Below are positions 5,745 through 10,122 of a stretch of DNA of 10,122 nucleotides, piece after piece. Within the stretch, counting starts at the first letter, position 1, and every line of letters starts with the position of its first letter. The notes under the pieces were generated by a model. The model made no database searches. It was not told the origin of the DNA and saw only the letters and a program-made list of their open reading frames with translations. The stretch is from Planctomycetota bacterium (GTDB lineage: Bacteria > Planctomycetota > SBBH01 > JAHFOU01), in contig JAHFOU010000046.1 of the NCBI GenBank assembly GCA_023261525.1, positions 1-10,122 on the forward strand. Reading direction: 5' to 3'. The position numbers were made by a program, and so were the translations under genes.

Positions 5745-7280
5745 ATGAGCGTCGTCCTGGTCAACGCCTTCACCCAGCCCTTCAACAACGCCATCGCCAC
5801 GGCCCGCACCTGCTACTCCTCCAAGGTCATCACCGCCGAGGACGTGGACAAGGACGAGAAGTCCCGCCTCCTGAGGGACAGCATCGCCAAGAGCACCTAC
5901 GAGGCCGGCCACCACACCACCCTCCAGCACGCCACCTTCCAGTTCGTCCTGGAGAAGGTCTCGCGGCAGTTCCTCTGGTCCTTCCTGCACAGCCATCCCT
6001 TCTACAACTCCGAGCAGGTCAGCCAGCGCTATGTGGCGGTGAAGCCGGACCAGGTCCTGACCCCGCCGTTGGAGGGGAAGCTCCGGGAGCAGTACGCCGA
6101 GGCCGTCTCCTTCCTCATGCAGGCCTACGAGCGCCTGGTGGAGGAGGTCTCCCCGACGGTGACCTCGGAATACGGGAAACTCTTCAGGAATCGGCGGCCC
6201 GAAAAGGAAAAGAAATGGACCCTGGTCATCCGGCGCAAGGCCCAGGAGGCCGCCCGCTACGTCCTGCCCGTGGCCGTCCACGCCCACCTCTATCACACGA
6301 TCAGCGGCATCACCCTGCACCGCTACCACAGGCTCTGCGGCCAGTTCGACGTGCCGGAGGAGACCCGGGCCGTCGTGAACGCCATGGTGGAGGCGGTGAA
6401 CGCCTTCGACCCGCTCTTCTTCCGCACGATCGAGGACGAGATGCCGATCGAGGAGACCCTGGAATACCGCATGCTCCAGGACCAGGCTCCGACGGGCTCC
6501 AGGGCCTTCCTGGACGAGTTCGACGCCTCGCTGGACGGCAAGGTCTCCAAGCTGACCGACTGGAAGGCGAATGCCGAGGCCGTCCTGGCGGATTCGGTCC
6601 GCGGCGTCCTCGGCCTCACCCGGGCCCAGATGACGGACGACGACGCCATCGACGCCGTGATGAACCCGGCCAGGAACCCCTACCTCTCGGAATCCCTGAA
6701 CCTCAACACGATGGCCAAGCTGCCGAGGGTGATGTCCCATCCCCACTTCAGCTTCAAGAAACGCATCTCCCATACCGCGGACTCCCAGGACCAGCGCCAC
6801 CGCATGGTCCCCGGATCCCGCCCCGTTCTGGCCCGGCACTTCCTGCCCGACCGACCGGATTACATCGTGCCCAGCCTCATCGCCGCCTGCCCCCAGGCCT
6901 TGGCCGACTACCATGGGGTCATGAAGGGACTCTGGGAACGGATGGCCCGGATGCTGGAAGGGGGGGCCTCCCTGGAGCACATCCTCTACCTCCTGCCGAA
7001 CGCCTTCCCCATCCGCTTCGAGGAGAGCGGGGACCTCCTGCACCACCACCACAAGTGGGTGCACCGGCTCTGCTACACGGCCCAGGAGGAGATCTGGCAG
7101 GCCTGCCGCGACGAGGTGATGCAGGTGAAAGCGCGCTTCCCCCGCCTGGCCAGGCACCTCCTGCCGCCCTGCAACCTGCGCAAGGACGCCGGGGTGACGC
7201 CCTACTGCCCGGAGGGGGACCGGTACTGTGGGGTGCCGGTCTGGAAGCTTCCGATTGAGAAATATGAGAGGGTTATTTAG
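5745..7280 (+). CDS. thyX: ThyX-like flavin-dependent thymidylate synthase, long two-domain form
   Basis: Predicted to methylate dUMP to dTMP with methylene-tetrahydrofolate, FAD and NADPH. At 511 residues it is about twice the usual ThyX length and contains two ThyX-like halves. First half: HHTTLQHATFQF (56-67), the signature region ending NSEQVSQRY (88-96), and EAARYVLPVAVHAHLYHTIS (168-187). Second half: KRISHTADSQDQRHR (339-353), and YLLPNAFPIRF (415-425) with HHHHKWVHRL...AQEEI (433-450), matching the LP...H...AQ.EI end of classical ThyX. The canonical RHRxxS...SxRY motif is degenerate in both halves, so the active site may be split between them or altered. The tail has three cysteines (C476, C488, C495), possibly metal binding. 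ATG 5745 was chosen because TATGAT lies 6 nt upstream; ATG at 5709 would add 12 residues. The last codons are AT-rich and carry the apparent sdh promoter. Family assignment is firm; catalytic activity is inferred. Confidence 0.85.
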   Translation: MSVVLVNAFTQPFNNAIATARTCYSSKVITAEDVDKDEKSRLLRDSIAKSTYEAGHHTTLQHATFQFVLEKVSRQFLWSFLHSHPFYNSEQVSQRYVAVKPDQVLTPPLEGKLREQYAEAVSFLMQAYERLVEEVSPTVTSEYGKLFRNRRPEKEKKWTLVIRRKAQEAARYVLPVAVHAHLYHTISGITLHRYHRLCGQFDVPEETRAVVNAMVEAVNAFDPLFFRTIEDEMPIEETLEYRMLQDQAPTGSRAFLDEFDASLDGKVSKLTDWKANAEAVLADSVRGVLGLTRAQMTDDDAIDAVMNPARNPYLSESLNLNTMAKLPRVMSHPHFSFKKRISHTADSQDQRHRMVPGSRPVLARHFLPDRPDYIVPSLIAACPQALADYHGVMKGLWERMARMLEGGASLEHILYLLPNAFPIRFEESGDLLHHHHKWVHRLCYTAQEEIWQACRDEVMQVKARFPRLARHLLPPCNLRKDAGVTPYCPEGDRYCGVPVWKLPIEKYERVI

Positions 7281-7283
7281 ACT
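7255..7283 (+). promoter_or_regulatory. Predicted sigma70-type promoter of the sdhCAB operon
   Basis: TTGAGA (7255-7260, five of six matches to TTGACA) is separated by exactly 17 nt from TAGACT (7278-7283, four of six matches to TATAAT). The -35 box is in the last codons of the ThyX-like gene and the -10 box overlaps its TAG stop codon. The expected start of transcription, near 7290, falls just before the GTG at 7294. The segment is AT-rich against a very GC-rich background. Confidence 0.55.
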
Positions 7284-7293
7284 TCCCTCCGCC

Positions 7294-7959
7294 GTGTCCT
7301 CCACCGTCATCCCCGCCTGCTCCCCCAAGACCGCCTTCTGGCTGAAGCGCCTCCACTCCGTCACAGGGCTCCTGCCCCTGGGCGGCTTCATCCTGGAGCA
7401 CCTCTACTCCAACTCCGCCATCCTGAGGGGCCCGGAGGCCTATGCCGAGGTCATCACCGGCCTGTGGAAGGTCCCCTATATCGCCCTCCTGGAAGTGGGG
7501 ATGATCTTCCTCCCCCTCGCCTTCCATCTGGTCGTCGGGCTCTACCTCTGGTACCAGTCCAAGCGCAACTACCCCCAGTACCGCGAGGAGCGCAACCTTT
7601 TCTTCGTCCTCCAGCGCTGGACGGGGGTCTACCTGGCCCTCTTCGTGGTCGTCCACCTGATGGAGACCCGATTCGCCGGGATCAAGCAGGCCGCCGGCTT
7701 CTTCCCCCACATGAAGAAGGAGATGTCCGAGCCCCTGAACTTCATCTTCTACCTGGGCGGGATGGGGGCCATCTCCTTCCACTTCGCCAACGGGATCTGG
7801 CTGGGCCTGGTGCGCTGGGGCGTGCTCATCGGCCCCAAGGCCCAGAGGCTCGCCGGTCGCGCCTGCGCCGGCTTCGGCATCGTCTTCTTCCTGGCCTGGG
7901 TGAACGTGCTCTGCGGCCTCCTGGGGCACGGGATCCAGTTCGGGCTGGGGGGGGACTAG
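7294..7959 (+). CDS. sdhC: Succinate dehydrogenase/fumarate reductase cytochrome b subunit, di-heme SdhC
   Basis: Membrane anchor of complex II, carrying quinone and two b hemes. At 221 residues it has five hydrophobic segments (about 20-40, 62-86, 106-126, 148-170, 188-212), the single-subunit type of Bacillus and epsilon/delta-proteobacteria. Histidines H21, H36, H78, H121 and H163 have the same spacings (15, 42, 43, 42) as H13, H28, H70, H113 and H155 of B. subtilis SdhC; the last four are the known axial ligands of the two hemes. RRLHS-like KRLHSVTG (18-25), RWTGVYLALF (108-117) and HFANGIWL (163-170) also fit the family. The GTG start at 7294 was chosen because the predicted promoter lies just upstream and the resulting N-terminus is family-like in length; ATG at 7264, inside the ThyX-like gene, is the alternative. 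sdhA follows after one base. Confidence 0.93.
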   Translation: MSSTVIPACSPKTAFWLKRLHSVTGLLPLGGFILEHLYSNSAILRGPEAYAEVITGLWKVPYIALLEVGMIFLPLAFHLVVGLYLWYQSKRNYPQYREERNLFFVLQRWTGVYLALFVVVHLMETRFAGIKQAAGFFPHMKKEMSEPLNFIFYLGGMGAISFHFANGIWLGLVRWGVLIGPKAQRLAGRACAGFGIVFFLAWVNVLCGLLGHGIQFGLGGD

Positions 7960-7960
7960 C

Positions 7961-9802
7961 ATGGCCCAGGCGAAGGGCGGCGACCCGGTGGTCGTGGTGG
8001 GTGGGGGGCTCGCGGGCCTCATGACCACCATCAAGATCTGCGAGATGGGCGTGCCCGTGAAGCTCTTCTCCTACGTCCCGGTCAAGCGCTCCCACTCGGT
8101 CTGCGCCCAGGGCGGTATCAACGCCGCCGTGAACACCCGCGGCGAGGGGGATTCCCCGGAGATCCATTTCCTGGAGACCGTCAAGGGCGGGGACTTCCTG
8201 GGCGACCAGCCCCTGATCCGCGGCATGTGCCACGCCGCCCCCGGCATCATCCACCTCATGGACCGCATGGGCGTTCCCTTCTCCCGCACCGTGGAGGGCC
8301 ACCTGGACTTCCGCGGCTTCGGCGGCACCCTCTTCCACCGCACCGCCCACGCCGGCGCCACCACCGGCCAGCAGCTCCTCTACGCCCTGGACGAGCAGGT
8401 CCGGCGCTTCGAGGCGAAGGGCCTGGTCGAGAAGTTCGAGATGTGGGAGTTCCTTGGGCTGGTGAAAGACGAAAGCGGGCTGGTCCGCGGCATCGTGGCC
8501 ATGGACCTGCGCGACCTCAAGCCCAAGGCCTTCCGCGCCGACGCCGTCTTCCTCGCCACGGGGGGGATCGGCCTCATCTATGGCAAGTCGACCAACTCCG
8601 TCGTCTGCAACGGCTCGGCCGCCGGGGCGGCCTACCGCCAGGGCGCCCGCTTCGCCAACGGGGAGTTCATCCAGATCCATCCGACCGCCATCCCGGGCGA
8701 GGACAAACTCCGCCTGATCTCGGAATCGGTCCGCGCCGAGGGCGGCCGCCTCTGGGTGCCCGGGGATTCGAACAAGCAGTACAAGGCCGAGGATGGGACG
8801 ATGAAGCCTTGCGGGAAGACCGGCGAGAACTGGTACTTCTGCGAGGAATGGTACCCCAAGTACGGCAACCTCATGCCGCGGGACATCGTCTCCCGCGCCA
8901 TCCACCGCATCGTGCACGAGCTGGGCATGGGCCTGGACGGAAAGGAGGCGGTCTACCTCGACATCCGCCACGTCCCGCCCGACCGCCAGAAGGAGTTGGA
9001 AGGCGTCCTCGACATCTACCGCAAGTTCATGGGCGAGGACCCCCGCAAGGTCCCCATGAAGATCTACCCCGCCATGCACTACTCGATGGGGGGGCTCTGG
9101 GCCGGCTATACCCGGACCGCCGACGGCTTCGTGGACGCCAACGCGACCAACAACCAGATGTCCAACCTCCCCGGGCTCTTCATCGTGGGCGAGGCGGACC
9201 ACCAGTACCACGGGGCCAACCGCCTGGGCGCCAACTCCCTGCTCTCCTGCATCTATGCGGGGATGATCGGGGGCCCCAGCGCCGTGCGCTACGCGCGGGG
9301 CCTGGCGAAGAAGGCCGCCGACCTGCCGGCCTCCCTGTTCGACGCGGAGGAGAAGCGCTGGACGGAGCGCCTGGAGACCCTGAAGAAGATGTCCGGCCCG
9401 GAGAACCCCTACCGCCTCCACCAGGAGCTGGCCGAGACCATGAGCACCTATGTCGGCATCGCCCGGGACAATCCCGGCCTGGCCGCCGCCGAGGCCAAGA
9501 TCCGGGACTATGCGGCCCGCTGGAGCCGTTGCGGGGTGCCGGACACCGCCGCCGGACCCAACCAGTCCCTGGCCTTCATGAACCAGCTCGACAACATGCT
9601 GGACCTGGCCCGCATCGTGGTAGCGGGGGCCCTGGCCCGCAACGAGAGCCGCGGGGCCCACTACAAGCCGGAGTTCCCGAAGCGGGACGACGCGAACTGG
9701 CTCAAGACCACGATCGCCGACTGGACCCCGGACGGGCCGAAGCTGTCCTACGAGAAGGTCGACATCTCCATCCTCCCGCCCGTCGCGCGGTCCTACACCT
9801 AA
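7961..9802 (+). CDS. sdhA: Succinate dehydrogenase/fumarate reductase flavoprotein subunit
   Basis: Catalytic subunit of complex II; interconverts succinate and fumarate, using covalently bound FAD. It has 613 residues, a normal length. VVVVGGGLAGL (10-20) is the FAD dinucleotide fold. KRSHSVCAQGGINAAV (42-57) carries His45, the expected covalent FAD attachment site. TTGQQLLYALDEQV (134-147), FIQIHPT (236-242), SESVRAEGG (254-262, Arg258 as the likely catalytic proton shuttle), MPRDIVSRAI (305-314), MHYSMGG (372-378) and HGANRLGANSLLSC (417-430) are all intact. The sequence belongs to the group found with di-heme SdhC in Bacillus and delta/epsilon-proteobacteria. It starts one base after sdhC and sdhB follows after 21 bp, so the three genes form one operon. 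The direction of the reaction in vivo cannot be read from the sequence. Confidence 0.97.
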   Translation: MAQAKGGDPVVVVGGGLAGLMTTIKICEMGVPVKLFSYVPVKRSHSVCAQGGINAAVNTRGEGDSPEIHFLETVKGGDFLGDQPLIRGMCHAAPGIIHLMDRMGVPFSRTVEGHLDFRGFGGTLFHRTAHAGATTGQQLLYALDEQVRRFEAKGLVEKFEMWEFLGLVKDESGLVRGIVAMDLRDLKPKAFRADAVFLATGGIGLIYGKSTNSVVCNGSAAGAAYRQGARFANGEFIQIHPTAIPGEDKLRLISESVRAEGGRLWVPGDSNKQYKAEDGTMKPCGKTGENWYFCEEWYPKYGNLMPRDIVSRAIHRIVHELGMGLDGKEAVYLDIRHVPPDRQKELEGVLDIYRKFMGEDPRKVPMKIYPAMHYSMGGLWAGYTRTADGFVDANATNNQMSNLPGLFIVGEADHQYHGANRLGANSLLSCIYAGMIGGPSAVRYARGLAKKAADLPASLFDAEEKRWTERLETLKKMSGPENPYRLHQELAETMSTYVGIARDNPGLAAAEAKIRDYAARWSRCGVPDTAAGPNQSLAFMNQLDNMLDLARIVVAGALARNESRGAHYKPEFPKRDDANWLKTTIADWTPDGPKLSYEKVDISILPPVARSYT

Positions 9803-9810
9803 GGCCACAG

Positions 9811-9815
9811 AGGAG
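9811..9815 (+). promoter_or_regulatory. Shine-Dalgarno sequence of sdhB (AGGAG)
   Basis: AGGAG within GAGGAGAG lies 8 nt before the ATG at 9824 in the 21-bp sdhA-sdhB gap. It is the only clear ribosome binding site in the window and belongs to an internal operon gene, in contrast to the promoter-proximal genes, which lack one. Confidence 0.75.
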
Positions 9816-9823
9816 AGCTGACC

Positions 9824-10122
9824 ATGGCCCTGGACCTCGTCCTCAAGATCAAGCGCCAGGCGGCTCCCGGCCAGGAGCCCACGTGGGAGAGCTTCACCGT
9901 GAAGGCCGTGCCGGGCATGAACCTGATCTCCGCCCTGATGCAGATCCAGAAGAACCCCGTGAACATCCGCGGCGAGAAGACCTCGCCCGTGAACTGGGAC
10001 ATGAACTGCCTGGAGGAGGTCTGCGGGGCCTGCTCCATGGTGATCAACGGGCGCGTGCGCCAGGCCTGCTCGGCCCTGGTGGAGACCCTCGAACAGCCCA
10101 TCACCATCGAGCCCATGAGCAA
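9824..10122 (+). CDS. sdhB: Succinate dehydrogenase/fumarate reductase iron-sulfur subunit, N-terminal part
   Basis: Passes electrons from SdhA flavin to the hemes and quinone of SdhC. Only the first 99 residues are inside the window; the frame is open at the right edge. The N-terminal ferredoxin-like domain shows the [2Fe-2S] ligands C62-x4-C67-x2-C70-x11-C82 in NCLEEVCGACSMVING and RQACSALV. The segment LISALMQIQ (34-42) is the typical family helix. The later [4Fe-4S] and [3Fe-4S] domain lies beyond the window. The ATG start is set by the strong AGGAG 8 nt upstream. Confidence 0.95.
   Translation, partial: MALDLVLKIKRQAAPGQEPTWESFTVKAVPGMNLISALMQIQKNPVNIRGEKTSPVNWDMNCLEEVCGACSMVINGRVRQACSALVETLEQPITIEPMS

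Noticed and set aside
5226..7391. A 721-residue open frame on the minus strand across the ThyX-like gene
   Set aside because: It is the antisense shadow of GC-rich coding sequence; it is low-complexity (Gly, Arg, Val, His-rich), has no domain, and only its part at 5324-5710 overlaps a real gene, in another frame.
7826..9808. A 660-residue open frame on the minus strand across sdhA
   Set aside because: Antisense of a textbook sdhA with all catalytic motifs; the translated sequence has a biased Val/Gly/Asp/His composition and no family features.

Overview
The window is a gene-dense, strongly GC-rich piece of bacterial chromosome. It holds nine protein genes, two of them cut by the window ends. 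There is no tRNA, rRNA, CRISPR array, insertion sequence or phage gene. The organism cannot be named from this sequence. The secreted trio of a HEAT-like protein, a HEAT plus von Willebrand A protein and a squalene-cyclase-fold protein is most typical of Planctomycetota or a neighbouring deep lineage. The respiratory and nucleotide genes (Bacillus/delta-type sdhCAB and a ThyX-like protein instead of ThyA) are compatible with that but do not decide it.

Layout: (1) 1-552, minus strand, a short-chain dehydrogenase of the pteridine reductase (PTR1/FolM) type, cut at its C-terminus by the window edge. (2) 582-1253, plus strand, a small exported protein of unknown function that diverges from the first gene across only 29 bp. 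(3) 1254-1464, a 211-bp AT-richer intergenic segment with a hairpin, a short inverted repeat and a 10-bp tandem repeat. (4) 1465-5312, plus strand, a tight three-gene cluster in which each product has a signal peptide: HEAT-like, HEAT+vWA, and alpha/alpha-toroid. (5) 5324-5710, minus strand, a DUF2203 protein, convergent with the cluster and divergent from the next gene. (6) 5745-7280, plus strand, a long two-domain ThyX-like flavin-dependent thymidylate synthase. (7) 7294-10122, plus strand, sdhC-sdhA-sdhB for succinate dehydrogenase/fumarate reductase, with sdhB cut by the window edge.

How they work together: SdhC anchors the SdhA flavoprotein and the SdhB iron-sulfur protein at the membrane and links succinate oxidation to quinone. 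The ThyX-like protein would make dTMP, and the PTR1/FolM-like reductase could serve the same folate or pterin pool; that link is inference. The exported trio looks like an envelope or periplasmic module of scaffold and binding domains with no recognisable enzyme active site.

The most striking non-coding pattern is at the divergent gene pairs. Four genes have a TANNNT box 6 or 7 nt before the start codon and no Shine-Dalgarno sequence, which suggests leaderless transcripts from interleaved divergent promoters. By contrast, the internal operon gene sdhB has a good Shine-Dalgarno sequence. A TTGAGA-N17-TAGACT promoter for sdhCAB appears to be built into the last codons of the ThyX gene.
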